Assembly (NCBI GenBank): GCA_910585345.1
Contig: CAJUDS010000012.1
Location: 16,857-80,856 of the forward strand
Direction: 5' to 3'
Length of the DNA stretch: 64,000 bases
DNA from: an uncultured Lachnospiraceae bacterium
GTDB lineage: Bacteria > Bacillota > Clostridia > Lachnospirales > Lachnospiraceae
A program made the translations under genes and the position numbers. This document shows, piece by piece, positions 1 to 7,989 of the stretch. Within the stretch, counting starts at the first letter, position 1, and each line of letters begins with the position of its first letter. The notes under the pieces are model-generated. The model was not told the DNA's origin. It saw only the letters and a list, made by a program, of their open reading frames with translations, and made no database searches.

Positions 1-608
1 GAAGCTTCCCGCAGCTTCTCATTATAGGCAACCAGCTTCCGTTCCATCACCAGCGTATCCTGGCAGAACAATACGATAATCACCGTAAGCAGCAGAAATA
101 CTACGGCCGTATTTAAAATCTGCTGCACAGAAGCCGCAAAAGTATCCAGCGCAATCACAGGAGCATATAAGCATGCGTACCTCCACAACAACAAACGCAG
201 CATACATAAAACCGCCGCCATACCGACCTTATATCCTGTGGATCTGTGACTGGCCGTAAAAAAGAAAAGCAGCAGCACAAACAAAAAATGCTGGCTGCCA
301 AACTCCCATCCAAACAAAAAAACAGAGAGCAGCACCCAGGCCAGGGCAGCATGCAGCATGCAGAACAAAGTCATCTGCGTACGGTTCAAATATGTATAAT
401 AAAACGCGCCTGCATATCCAAGCAGAAAGATTCCCTCCACCGCTGCGCAGCTCCACTGCCCGCACAGCATCATGAAAATACCCTGAAACAGAAAGTATGC
501 AGACATAATCAGCGAAAATACCCGCATAATAACGGCTGCCCGTTTTGTTTCATTATCATTTGTCACGTCTTTTTTAATATAATTCCAAACCTTTTTGCAA
601 ATATCCAT
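1..608 (-). CDS. Polytopic membrane protein, N-terminal part (runs off left edge)
   Basis: An open frame on the minus strand starts with ATG at 608 and stays open through position 1, so only about the first 202 residues are visible. After a charged N-terminus (MDICKKVWNYIKKDV) there are roughly six hydrophobic segments, followed at the cut by an amphipathic linker (LVMERKLVAYNEKLREAS). That layout, several membrane helices and then a helical linker, is typical of membrane-anchored signalling proteins carrying a GGDEF or histidine-kinase domain, but the catalytic part lies outside the window, so the function is inference only. The ribosome binding site is weak (ACAGGG just before ATG). Shorter frames in this stretch on either strand are out of register with this one. 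Confidence 0.7.
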   Translation of the reverse strand, partial: MDICKKVWNYIKKDVTNDNETKRAAVIMRVFSLIMSAYFLFQGIFMMLCGQWSCAAVEGIFLLGYAGAFYYTYLNRTQMTLFCMLHAALAWVLLSVFLFGWEFGSQHFLFVLLLFFFTASHRSTGYKVGMAAVLCMLRLLLWRYACLYAPVIALDTFAASVQQILNTAVVFLLLTVIIVLFCQDTLVMERKLVAYNEKLREA

Positions 609-775
609 CCCTGTACGCCCATTTGCACCATCGGCATTACCGGCAACCTCATACTATGTATGGCTGCGCCATTAGCGTCTATTGATACTTTTTGTTAACA
701 CTTCCCTTTCATTCAATCCATTATACTACGTTTCATTTTCCCTGACAATAAAACAGCTTCTTTCTCAACGGAAAA

Positions 776-805
776 AGAACCGGCTCACCCGAACCGGTTC
801 CTTTT
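776..805 (-). terminator. Rho-independent terminator of metK
   Basis: GAACCGG and CCGGTTC form a GC-rich stem (776-800). On the minus strand it is followed by a run of T, 15 to 45 nt after the metK stop codon. Confidence 0.85.
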
Positions 806-819
806 TGCATTTCCGTTTG

Positions 820-2007
820 TTACAGATATTTTTTTAACGCTTCCGCCTTATCCGTCTTCTCCCACGGGAGATCAAGATCGTCGCGGCCAAAGTGTCCGTA
901 TGCCGCCGTCTGCTTGTAAATCGGGCGTCTCAAGTCAAGCATTTTAATAATGCCGGCCGGCCGGAGGTCAAAGTTCTCACGTACGATCTCCACCAATTTA
1001 TCATCAGCCACTTTTCCTGTTCCAAACGTATCGATCATAACGGAAGTGGGCTGTGCAACGCCGATGGCATAAGAAAGCTGAAGCTCGCATCTGTCAGCCA
1101 GTCCTGCCGCCACAATATTTTTTGCCACATAGCGGGCCGCATATGCCGCAGAACGGTCAACTTTCGTACAGTCCTTACCCGAAAAGGCGCCGCCGCCGTG
1201 ACGCGCATAACCGCCGTAAGTATCTACGATAATCTTACGGCCTGTCAGACCGGCGTCTCCATGCGGACCCCCGATGACAAAACGGCCTGTAGGATTAATA
1301 AAATACTTTGTATCGCTGTCAATCAGCTCCCGGGGAAGGATCGGATCAAATACATATTTTTTAATATCTTCATGAATTTGCTCCTGTGTCACATCCGGAT
1401 CGTGTTGTGTGGAGAGCACAACAGCTTCCAGTCTCTTCGGTCTGCCGCTTTCGTCATATTCGACAGAAACCTGGCTCTTGCCGTCGGGACGCAGATAGTT
1501 CAGTGTGCCGTCTTTCCTCACCTTGGTAAGCTGCAGCGCCAGCTTATGGGCAAGCGAAATAGGATAAGGCATATATTCCGGCGTCTCATTCGTCGCATAA
1601 CCAAACATCATTCCCTGGTCGCCTGCGCCGATAGCTTCAATTTCCGCATCGGACATCCTGTTTTCTTTTGCCTCCAGCGCCTTGTCAACTCCCATCGCAA
1701 TATCGGAAGACTGCTCGTCAATTGCCACCAGCACTGCGCAGGTATTGCCGTCAAAACCGTACTCAGATCTGTCATAACCAATTTCCTTTACCGTCTCCCG
1801 CACGATTTTCTGGATATCCGCATATGCGTTGGTTGTAATTTCTCCGGTTACAAGCACAAAACCCGTGCAGGTTGCCGTTTCACAGGCCACACGGCTCATC
1901 GGGTCCTGCGCCATCAATTCATCCAGAATCGCATCCGAAATGGCATCGCACATTTTATCGGGATGGCCTTCTGTCACAGATTCTGAAGTAAATAAAAGTT
2001 TTTCCAT
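820..2007 (-). CDS. metK: S-adenosylmethionine synthetase
   Basis: A 395-residue protein matching the usual MetK length. It makes S-adenosylmethionine from methionine and ATP in the cytoplasm, releasing phosphate and diphosphate. The ATP/methionine-binding EGHPDK motif is at residues 13-18 (His15, Asp17), the GAGDQG hexapeptide near residue 126, and the glycine-rich GGPHGDAGLTGRK stretch near 245. The start is preceded by AGGAGG at a slightly long spacing. It is transcribed alone on the minus strand, behind a SAM-I riboswitch with its own terminator, and ends at a strong terminator, so expression should drop when SAM is plentiful. Identification is secure from the motifs and the leader. Confidence 0.98.
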   Translation of the reverse strand: MEKLLFTSESVTEGHPDKMCDAISDAILDELMAQDPMSRVACETATCTGFVLVTGEITTNAYADIQKIVRETVKEIGYDRSEYGFDGNTCAVLVAIDEQSSDIAMGVDKALEAKENRMSDAEIEAIGAGDQGMMFGYATNETPEYMPYPISLAHKLALQLTKVRKDGTLNYLRPDGKSQVSVEYDESGRPKRLEAVVLSTQHDPDVTQEQIHEDIKKYVFDPILPRELIDSDTKYFINPTGRFVIGGPHGDAGLTGRKIIVDTYGGYARHGGGAFSGKDCTKVDRSAAYAARYVAKNIVAAGLADRCELQLSYAIGVAQPTSVMIDTFGTGKVADDKLVEIVRENFDLRPAGIIKMLDLRRPIYKQTAAYGHFGRDDLDLPWEKTDKAEALKKYL

Positions 2008-2070
2008 TCATTTTTTCCTCCTTCATTTTCATTTTGTAAATTTTCTCTGCACAGATCAGCGCAATATAAA

Positions 2071-2090
2071 AGTCCGCTGATAAGCGGACT
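2071..2090 (-). terminator. Riboswitch-controlled terminator in metK leader
   Basis: AGTCCGCT and AGCGGACT pair around a TATC loop and are followed on the minus strand by a T-rich tail (2062-2070). The hairpin sits between the S-box aptamer and the metK start, the expected place for the expression platform. Confidence 0.88.
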
Positions 2091-2109
2091 TGACTATCGC
2101 TGGTACTCA

Positions 2110-2212
2110 AATCCTCTTATTGTTCGATCTGCTCGCTCAGGTTGGCACCTTCCTTCCGGGGTTGCCGTGGCTTCTCAGGTCCTATGTACCTCCACCACTC
2201 TGAATAAGAGAA
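2110..2212 (-). promoter_or_regulatory. SAM-I (S-box) riboswitch
   Basis: Read on the minus strand from 2210, the sequence shows the S-box signature: CTCTTATTCAGAG, then GGTGGAGG, then GAAGCCACGGCAACC, then GGTGCCAACC. The closing P1 helix is a perfect 8-bp pair, CTCTTATT (2203-2210) with AATAAGAG (2113-2120). The aptamer lies upstream of metK with a terminator hairpin between, which fits SAM-dependent premature termination. The aptamer class is established knowledge; ligand response here is inferred. Confidence 0.95.
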
Positions 2213-2249
2213 ATAATTACATCGTTTTATGAATTTATAAGACACATTA

Positions 2250-2279
2250 AGCATACACCTTATGCGTACTGCCTGTCAA
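2250..2279 (-). promoter_or_regulatory. Putative metK promoter
   Basis: On the minus strand TTGACA (2274-2279) is followed after 18 bp by TATGCT (2250-2255), about 40 bp ahead of the S-box aptamer. It overlaps the stretch just after the murA stop codon. Confidence 0.6.
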
Positions 2280-2296
2280 CAGGTTTTGCATTTTCC

Positions 2297-3589
2297 TTAT
2301 CCGACGCGCAGTTTAAATTTCTGAAGCGCCTTCTCGGTATCGACAATCTCAATCTGTGCCCCCAGATTCGTAAGCTTTTGCGGAAAATCTTCATATCCCC
2401 GTTCGATATAACGTATCTCGTCTATGGTGGTAAGCCCTTCCGCCGACAAACCTGCCAGCACAAGCGCCGCGCCTGCGCGAAGGTCAGGAGCCGTAATGCT
2501 GGCGCCTGTATATCTGTCCACCCCGTCGATAATTGCCGTGTTGCTTTCCACCTTTATATTGGCTCCCATGCGTGTCAGTTCATCTACATATTTGAAACGG
2601 TTTTCGAAAATACTCTCCGTTACAATGCTTGTACCGTTGGACAATCCGAGCGCGACTGCAATCTGCGGCTGCATATCCGTAGGAAATCCCGGATAGGGCA
2701 GCGTCTTTACATGCGTATGTGACAATCTTTTTGACGCTACCACACGAACCGCATCATCCGATTCTTCCACCTCACAGCCAATCTCAAGCAGCTTGGCGCT
2801 GATGGATTCCAAATGCTTGGGGATTACATTTTTTACGGTGATATCTCCTTTTGTCACGGCCGCCGCGAACATAAACGTTCCCGCTTCAATCTGATCCGGA
2901 ATAATCGTATATTCCGTCCGGTGAAGTCTGGATACGCCTCTAATACGGATTACATCCGTCCCAGCGCCTTTGATATTCGCGCCCATACTGTTCAGGAAAT
3001 TGGCCAGATCCACCACATGAGGCTCTTTGGCCGCATTTTCGATCGTTGTCTGCCCCTCCGCCATAACCGCAGCCATCATGACGTTGATCGTAGCGCCTAC
3101 TGTCACTACATCCATATAGATATGACTGCCTTTCAGTCTTTCCGCTTCCGCAATAATCAATCCATGCGCAATGCTGACATCGGCTCCCAGCGCTTTAAAT
3201 CCCTTAATATGCTGGTCTATCGGCCTGCTGCCAATATTACATCCTCCTGGCAGCGCAACTTCCGCTTTTTTATATTTGCCGAGAAGCGCCCCCAGCAAAT
3301 AATACGAAGCACGTATTTTTTTTATATAATCTCCGTCAATGATCAGATTGTGTATCTGGGATCCATTGATCTTTACTGTATGTCTGTCCAGCCGCTCCAC
3401 AATACCGCCAATACTGGAAATGGCCTGCAGCAGTACATTGGTATCGCGTACGTCCGGCATATTTTCTATCAAAACGGTCTCATCCGTCATCACGGAAGCA
3501 GCCAGAATCGCGAGCGCGGCATTTTTTGCCCCGCCTATCTCCACTTCCCCAACCAGCGGATTTCCGCCTTTAATCGCATATTGTTCCAT
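2297..3589 (-). CDS. murA: UDP-N-acetylglucosamine 1-carboxyvinyltransferase
   Basis: A 430-residue enolpyruvyl transferase that moves enolpyruvate from PEP to UDP-GlcNAc, the first committed step of peptidoglycan synthesis in the cytoplasm. Lys22-Asn23 in GGAKNAAL are the substrate-binding residues, and the loop PGGCNIGSRPIDQHIKGF carries the catalytic cysteine (near residue 117) that fosfomycin targets. The repeated inside-out alpha/beta barrel pattern and the length fit MurA. It lies between metK and a cell-wall hydrolase. No terminator is obvious between its stop and the metK promoter. Firmicutes often carry two paralogues (MurA/MurZ); which one this is cannot be decided here. Confidence 0.96.
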   Translation of the reverse strand: MEQYAIKGGNPLVGEVEIGGAKNAALAILAASVMTDETVLIENMPDVRDTNVLLQAISSIGGIVERLDRHTVKINGSQIHNLIIDGDYIKKIRASYYLLGALLGKYKKAEVALPGGCNIGSRPIDQHIKGFKALGADVSIAHGLIIAEAERLKGSHIYMDVVTVGATINVMMAAVMAEGQTTIENAAKEPHVVDLANFLNSMGANIKGAGTDVIRIRGVSRLHRTEYTIIPDQIEAGTFMFAAAVTKGDITVKNVIPKHLESISAKLLEIGCEVEESDDAVRVVASKRLSHTHVKTLPYPGFPTDMQPQIAVALGLSNGTSIVTESIFENRFKYVDELTRMGANIKVESNTAIIDGVDRYTGASITAPDLRAGAALVLAGLSAEGLTTIDEIRYIERGYEDFPQKLTNLGAQIEIVDTEKALQKFKLRVG

Positions 3590-3660
3590 GACTTAACCTC
3601 TGAAAAATTAGACTATTAAGTAGTATACCACATTTCTCTCATTTGTAAAGCCGGGAGATT

Positions 3661-5229
3661 TTAACTTAAATAATTGAGTGGATTGACCTGAGAGCCGCCG
3701 ATCAATATTTCAAAATGGACATGCGGCCCCGTACTCCTGCCCGTATTTCCGCTGAGAGCAATCTTCTGGCCCTGAGAAACTTTCTGGCCCGCCTTCACAA
3801 GAATTTTGCTCAAATGTCCGTATCTTGTCTGTCTGCCATCCCCATGGTCAATATAAATTACATAACCATAACCGCTGCCCCATCCGGCCCTGGTAACCGT
3901 CCCGTCACAGGAGGCCATCACGGCAGTCCCAATCGGCGTCGCCCAGTCTATCCCCTTATGGTACGAAGAAGCGCCTTTCGTAGGAGCGTTTCTTCTGCCA
4001 AAGCCCGAAGAAAGTCTGCCGCCGGAAATCGGTTTGATATAAGAAGGCGGTGTTTTCGTTCCCCTTTCCACAATCTTGGGAACGGCTTCCATTGTCACTT
4101 CTTCTTTCTGAATCTCTAAATCCGTCTCCGTGTCATTGCGGTAGGAAACGACTGCCACCACTTTTCTGTGACCGGCCGAAGGCTCCTGTCTGGTCACGCG
4201 CTCCGTCGTATACCAGTCGTCATTGTCCACATAAATAATATCCGCGTCATAATCTTCCTCATAATACTGCTGTTCCTGGCGTATCACCGATAATTCAGGC
4301 TCTGGCGACGTAACGATAATTTCATCCCCAACCCGGATCGTCGAACTTTCATCTTCTATCGTAGGGTTCATTGCGATCAGCTTGTCCATAGGCAGGCCGT
4401 TATCCTCCGCTATCTGGGAGAGCGTGTCTCCTGATACCACTTCGTATATTTTGTTTTTTTCCTGCTCTTTTGTAACCTGGTCAATCGCCTCCGGCAACGG
4501 CGTCAGCTCTTCTGCAGGCAGATATGCCTCCACTACTTCTACCATATCGCCATATGCAAGAGAAATCAACCCCAGCTCATAATCCGCAAACTCTTTTTCA
4601 CGGTCCGGCTCGATCGCTGCAAACGCCTGATTCATACTGGCTTCCGCACCGATTTCTCTGTAGAATCCGTTTTCCGCTTCTTCCTTTTTCTGCTCCTCTT
4701 CCTTATTGACAATCTGCGTTGTCAGCACGTTCAGCTCCCTGGAAGGATCCAGCACAAGTCTGGCGCTGTAATTGCCTTCCGTATCATATTTCCCCAAAAC
4801 TGCATCCAGCAGAGCCAGCACCTCCTCGGAACTTGACAGATTGATGGTAAAATCATTTACCTTTACCGTATAGGAACGGTGCAGCGTTTCCTTTTCACTG
4901 GCTCTCATAACTTCCGCCATGTTGGAAACAATTGTCTTTTCAGAATCCACTTTGCCGAACCAGACTTCCTCTCCTTCCACCGAGACATCTGCATCAACCA
5001 TCACAAGCGAATCCCGTTCACCGGCAACTTTCAGCCGGGCTTTTCTCACATATTCCTCCACGTCCTCTACCGCGCTGCATCCTACAGCAACACCGTTTAG
5101 CGTCACGTAAAACATATTATTACCCGTATTCACAGGTTTCATATAACAGGGCAGAAAGAAAGCGCTGACAATAATTGCCATGCCCATCCCCTTGACTGCC
5201 GCCCATTTCACTTTTTTTGTGTTCTTCAT
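3661..5229 (-). CDS. M23 peptidase with G5 and LysM domains (cell-wall hydrolase)
   Basis: A 522-residue exported protein. A basic start and a hydrophobic segment (about residues 8-27) form a signal or membrane anchor. A long, acidic, helical middle follows, then a LysM domain near residues 265-312 (YEVVSGDTLSQIAEDNGL), a G5-type stretch (VAVVSYRNDTETDLEIQKEE), and a C-terminal M23 LytM domain. That domain has the zinc ligands in HKGIDW and GPHVHFE and the GYGYVIYIDHGDG core. It should cleave peptide cross-bridges in peptidoglycan outside the membrane. The domain order resembles spore-associated and elongation hydrolases of Clostridia. A candidate WalR-type direct repeat lies upstream in the gap shared with the divergent polymerase gene. 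Confidence 0.9.
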   Translation of the reverse strand: MKNTKKVKWAAVKGMGMAIIVSAFFLPCYMKPVNTGNNMFYVTLNGVAVGCSAVEDVEEYVRKARLKVAGERDSLVMVDADVSVEGEEVWFGKVDSEKTIVSNMAEVMRASEKETLHRSYTVKVNDFTINLSSSEEVLALLDAVLGKYDTEGNYSARLVLDPSRELNVLTTQIVNKEEEQKKEEAENGFYREIGAEASMNQAFAAIEPDREKEFADYELGLISLAYGDMVEVVEAYLPAEELTPLPEAIDQVTKEQEKNKIYEVVSGDTLSQIAEDNGLPMDKLIAMNPTIEDESSTIRVGDEIIVTSPEPELSVIRQEQQYYEEDYDADIIYVDNDDWYTTERVTRQEPSAGHRKVVAVVSYRNDTETDLEIQKEEVTMEAVPKIVERGTKTPPSYIKPISGGRLSSGFGRRNAPTKGASSYHKGIDWATPIGTAVMASCDGTVTRAGWGSGYGYVIYIDHGDGRQTRYGHLSKILVKAGQKVSQGQKIALSGNTGRSTGPHVHFEILIGGSQVNPLNYLS

Positions 5230-5282
5230 ATTTGATCAGCTTTCTGGTATAGTAAGGTTACTATTATCCTGTTTTCTCATTG

Positions 5283-5299
5283 TGTAACAATTTTGTAAT
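5283..5299. promoter_or_regulatory. Candidate WalR-type direct repeat
   Basis: TGTAAC and TGTAAT are separated by exactly 5 bp, matching the known WalR (YycF) consensus TGTWAH-N5-TGTWAH. The repeat lies between the divergent starts of the M23 hydrolase (5229, minus) and the Y-family polymerase (5369, plus). WalR classically controls wall hydrolases, so the hydrolase is the more likely target. One match to a short consensus can occur by chance. Confidence 0.45.
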
Positions 5300-5368
5300 A
5301 GTTTTATTCTAACAGTTCACATTTTACTTGTAAAGAATTTTCAGATCTGTAAATTATCGGAGGTTTTT

Positions 5369-6586
5369 ATGAATACCGTGATTTTTCATATTGACGTAAA
5401 CTCTGCATACCTGAGCTGGACGGCGCTTGAACGCCTCAAAGACGGGCAGCAGGAAGACCTGCGCCTGATTCCGTCCATCATCGGCGGAGATATCGAAAAA
5501 CGCCACGGCGTTGTCCTCGCGAAATCCATTCCGGCCAAAAAATACGGCATCCGGACAGGAGAGCCTGTCGTAAATGCCTTACGCAAATGTCCCGGTCTTA
5601 CGATAGCGCCGCCGGACCATGCCCTTTACGCCAGACGTTCCCATGAACTGATGACATACCTGTCCAGCATTTGTCCCAAAATCGAGCAAGTCAGCGTAGA
5701 CGAATGTTATATGGATTATACCCCTGTTTCCGGACTTTTTTCCTCCCCGCTGGCATGCGCAGACATGATCCGCAGGGAAATCGTGCGAAAATTCGGCTTT
5801 ACGGTCAATATTGGTATTTCTGACCGGAAAGTTCTGGCAAAAATGGCATCCGATTTTAAGAAGCCCAATCTGACACACACATTATATTCAGTAGAAATCG
5901 AAAAAAAGCTGTGGCCGCTTCCCGTCTCCTCCCTCTATATGTGCGGAAAAGCCAGCGCAGAAGGACTGCGCAAACTGGAAATCCTGACAATCGGCGATCT
6001 GGCCCATACAGATCCCGTCATTTTAGAAGCACATTTGAAAAGCCACGGCAGACTGCTTTGGGAATACGCAAACGGCATCGACGCTTCCGCTGTTGTCTGC
6101 GAACCGGCGAAAGCAAAAGGCATAGGCAACTCTATCACCCTGCCCCGGGATGCTTCCACCCTGGAAGAAGCAAAGACAGCGCTGCTGTCGCTGTCGGAAT
6201 CCGTATCTTCCAGACTTCGTGCGGAAAACCAGCGTGCCTTGATGGAAAGTGTGGAAATAAAATATGCGGATTTCCGGACGATCTCCCACCAGACTACTTT
6301 TCAGACCCCCGTAGACTCCGGCAAAATTATTTATGAAACTGCATGCCGGCTTTTTCAGGATATCTGGAACCGCATGCCGGTCAGGCTTCTTGGCATCCGC
6401 ACCTCCAGACTATGTGCCTCCGCAGAGCCGGTACAACTCTCCCTGTTTGACCTCGACCAGACCATCGCCTGCGAAAAACAGCGCAGGCTGGACGAAGCCA
6501 TTGATCACATACGCAAAAAATATGGAGAAGACTCCGTCATACGCGGAAGCCTTCTCCTCAAAAAAGATGCCTTTCAAAAACATTAG
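5369..6586 (+). CDS. dinB: Y-family DNA polymerase (DinB/Pol IV type)
   Basis: A 405-residue translesion polymerase. The metal-binding acidic residues are visible as Asp9 (FHIDVNSAYLSW) and Asp111-Glu112 (VSVDECYMDY). The finger-domain stretch GVVLAKSIPAKKYGIRTGEP is typical of the family. The C-terminal little-finger domain is followed by QLSLF at residues 356-360, a textbook beta-clamp binding motif, so it should be recruited to the replication clamp. The N-terminal DVN differs from the DMD or DCD of enterobacterial Pol IV, a variant common in Firmicutes. A GGAGG-like site precedes ATG. Its last bases overlap the convergent flavin reductase gene by 4 bp. Confidence 0.93.
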   Translation: MNTVIFHIDVNSAYLSWTALERLKDGQQEDLRLIPSIIGGDIEKRHGVVLAKSIPAKKYGIRTGEPVVNALRKCPGLTIAPPDHALYARRSHELMTYLSSICPKIEQVSVDECYMDYTPVSGLFSSPLACADMIRREIVRKFGFTVNIGISDRKVLAKMASDFKKPNLTHTLYSVEIEKKLWPLPVSSLYMCGKASAEGLRKLEILTIGDLAHTDPVILEAHLKSHGRLLWEYANGIDASAVVCEPAKAKGIGNSITLPRDASTLEEAKTALLSLSESVSSRLRAENQRALMESVEIKYADFRTISHQTTFQTPVDSGKIIYETACRLFQDIWNRMPVRLLGIRTSRLCASAEPVQLSLFDLDQTIACEKQRRLDEAIDHIRKKYGEDSVIRGSLLLKKDAFQKH

Positions 6587-7146
6587 TTTTTCTTCACACT
6601 ATAGCCAAACCTGCCCAGAGGTCTGCCCATCGCGTAATATGTCCCATGAGAATAGACAATAGGAGCCGCTTTTGCCAGGTCAAATTTCCCGGTTTTATCC
6701 ATGTACGCTTCTTGGGCATGAACGGCCTCCACGCGCGCAAGGAACATATGATGCGTCCCCAGTTCTATAACCTCGGTAACTTTGCATTCTATATTAACCG
6801 GGCTCTCTTTTACTACAGGCGCTTTCACACACTGCCCGGGAGCAGGCGTCAAATGCATCTTTTCCCATTTATTGACGTCCCGGCCGCTTTTTACACCGCA
6901 GTAATCTGTCGCATATGCCAGCTTTTCCGTCGTCAGATTAATGACAAATTCCCCCGTTTCACCAATCATCGAATAGGAATACCGCTCAGGCCTCACAGAT
7001 ATCGATACCATGGGCGGATCGGAACAGATCGTACCTGTCCACGCTACGGTAAACACATTTTGTTCTCCGCCTGCAGACGCCGCACTGACCAGCACAACAG
7101 GCAGCGGGTACAACATATTGCCCGGCTTCCAAATCTGTTTTCCCAT
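6583..7146 (-). CDS. Flavin reductase family protein (FMN-binding split barrel)
   Basis: A 187-residue protein of the RutF/DIM6-NTAB flavin reductase-like family, which binds FMN in a split barrel and usually reduces flavin with NAD(P)H. Recognisable stretches are WKPGNMLYPLPVVLVSA at the start, DPPMVSISVRPERYS, TGEFVINL, the DYCGVKSGRDVNKW loop and the late IECKVTEVIELGTHHMFLA. Most family members in anaerobes have no assigned physiological substrate, and none can be inferred from the neighbours. The start has a purine-rich AGGGAAAGGG site upstream. It converges with and overlaps the polymerase gene by 4 bp. Confidence 0.88.
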   Translation of the reverse strand: MGKQIWKPGNMLYPLPVVLVSAASAGGEQNVFTVAWTGTICSDPPMVSISVRPERYSYSMIGETGEFVINLTTEKLAYATDYCGVKSGRDVNKWEKMHLTPAPGQCVKAPVVKESPVNIECKVTEVIELGTHHMFLARVEAVHAQEAYMDKTGKFDLAKAAPIVYSHGTYYAMGRPLGRFGYSVKKN

Positions 7147-7161
7147 AATCCCTTTCCCTCT

Positions 7162-7935
7162 CTACAGAAAACCTAAAATTCCAGCCAGCGCAATCCCCAG
7201 ATTACCCAAAGATGCCAGCAGTGTTACAATAACCAAAATCAATATTCCCTTATGTCCTTTGCTACTCTGCTCAATCTTTTCGCACAGCTCCTTTGTCTGC
7301 CCTTTCAGCTCTTCCGCCACCACTGCCTGTACATTTCGGTAAACCTTCACGCTCTCCCTGTGCATAAAGTCTTCCAGTCCGTCATTGGCTGACGTCAGCT
7401 TTTCCCTGGCCTCCGCGGCAAGTATGTCGCCCTGGGCAAGCGTATCCCGTACTTCGAGCAAAGCCGTCCGTATGTTTTCCTGTACAGTCTTTATTTCCTC
7501 CTGTACCTGCCTTGCCTCCTCCTGCGCCTGTTTCCCGGCTTCCTGTGCCTGTCTTATTTCTTCCTGCACCTGCCTTGCGTCTTCCTGCGCCTGTTTTATT
7601 TCTTCCTGCGACCGCTTCGCCTCTTCCTGCGCCGCTCTTATTTCTTCTCTGACAATCTCAATTTGTCCGGCCTGCCCACAGTCTTTCCCTTCTTTTTCCT
7701 CGATTGAAGCGAGCGCCCGTTTTGTCAGCTGATCAACCTGTTCCGCCATACCGCGTATCTGCTCCGCTGTCTCAATATTTTTCAAATTCAATCTGCGCAT
7801 CTCTTCCAGACATTCATCGTATGCTTTCATCTGTTCACGCAGCTTACTCATTTCTTCCGCTTCTGCCTGTGAATTTGCCTTAATAATTTCCTGGGCGTTA
7901 AAACGATGCGCCAGTTTATCCATAAAATTGTCCAT
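7162..7935 (-). CDS. Heptad-repeat coiled-coil protein with C-terminal membrane anchor
   Basis: I start this 257-residue protein at the ATG at 7935 because GGAGGA lies 6 bp upstream; a longer frame begins at 7971 without a site. The N-terminal third is helical and charged. From about residue 95 to 165 there are near-perfect seven-residue repeats of the type QEEIKQA / QEEARQV, which predict a long straight coiled coil. A second helical block follows, ending in a single C-terminal hydrophobic helix of about 22 residues, so it is probably a tail-anchored cytoplasmic rod. The repeats are also visible in the DNA as 21-bp units (about 7480-7650). No family is recognised. The neighbours give no function. 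Confidence 0.75.
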   Translation of the reverse strand: MDNFMDKLAHRFNAQEIIKANSQAEAEEMSKLREQMKAYDECLEEMRRLNLKNIETAEQIRGMAEQVDQLTKRALASIEEKEGKDCGQAGQIEIVREEIRAAQEEAKRSQEEIKQAQEDARQVQEEIRQAQEAGKQAQEEARQVQEEIKTVQENIRTALLEVRDTLAQGDILAAEAREKLTSANDGLEDFMHRESVKVYRNVQAVVAEELKGQTKELCEKIEQSSKGHKGILILVIVTLLASLGNLGIALAGILGFL

Positions 7936-7989
7936 CCGTCTTCCTCCGAACCCTTCCCGTACGCCTTCCATATTTCCGATATCCTGTCT

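Noticed and set aside
246..698. 150-codon plus-strand frame at the left edge
   Set aside because: It is antisense to the membrane protein frame that runs off the left end, has no ribosome binding site, and its composition (Cys/His/Lys/Gln-rich) is not protein-like.
892..1986. 364-codon plus-strand frame
   Set aside because: It lies fully antisense to metK, a secure gene; it is a mirror of high-GC codon positions.
2110..2212. First thought to be a small SRP RNA because of the GGAAGG/GGTGCC stretch
   Set aside because: The full order of motifs, the perfect P1 and the position before metK fit a SAM-I riboswitch much better.
7480..7650. Regular 21-bp repeats that might suggest a CRISPR-like or satellite array
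   Set aside because: There are no spacers; the units encode in-frame heptads of a coiled coil.
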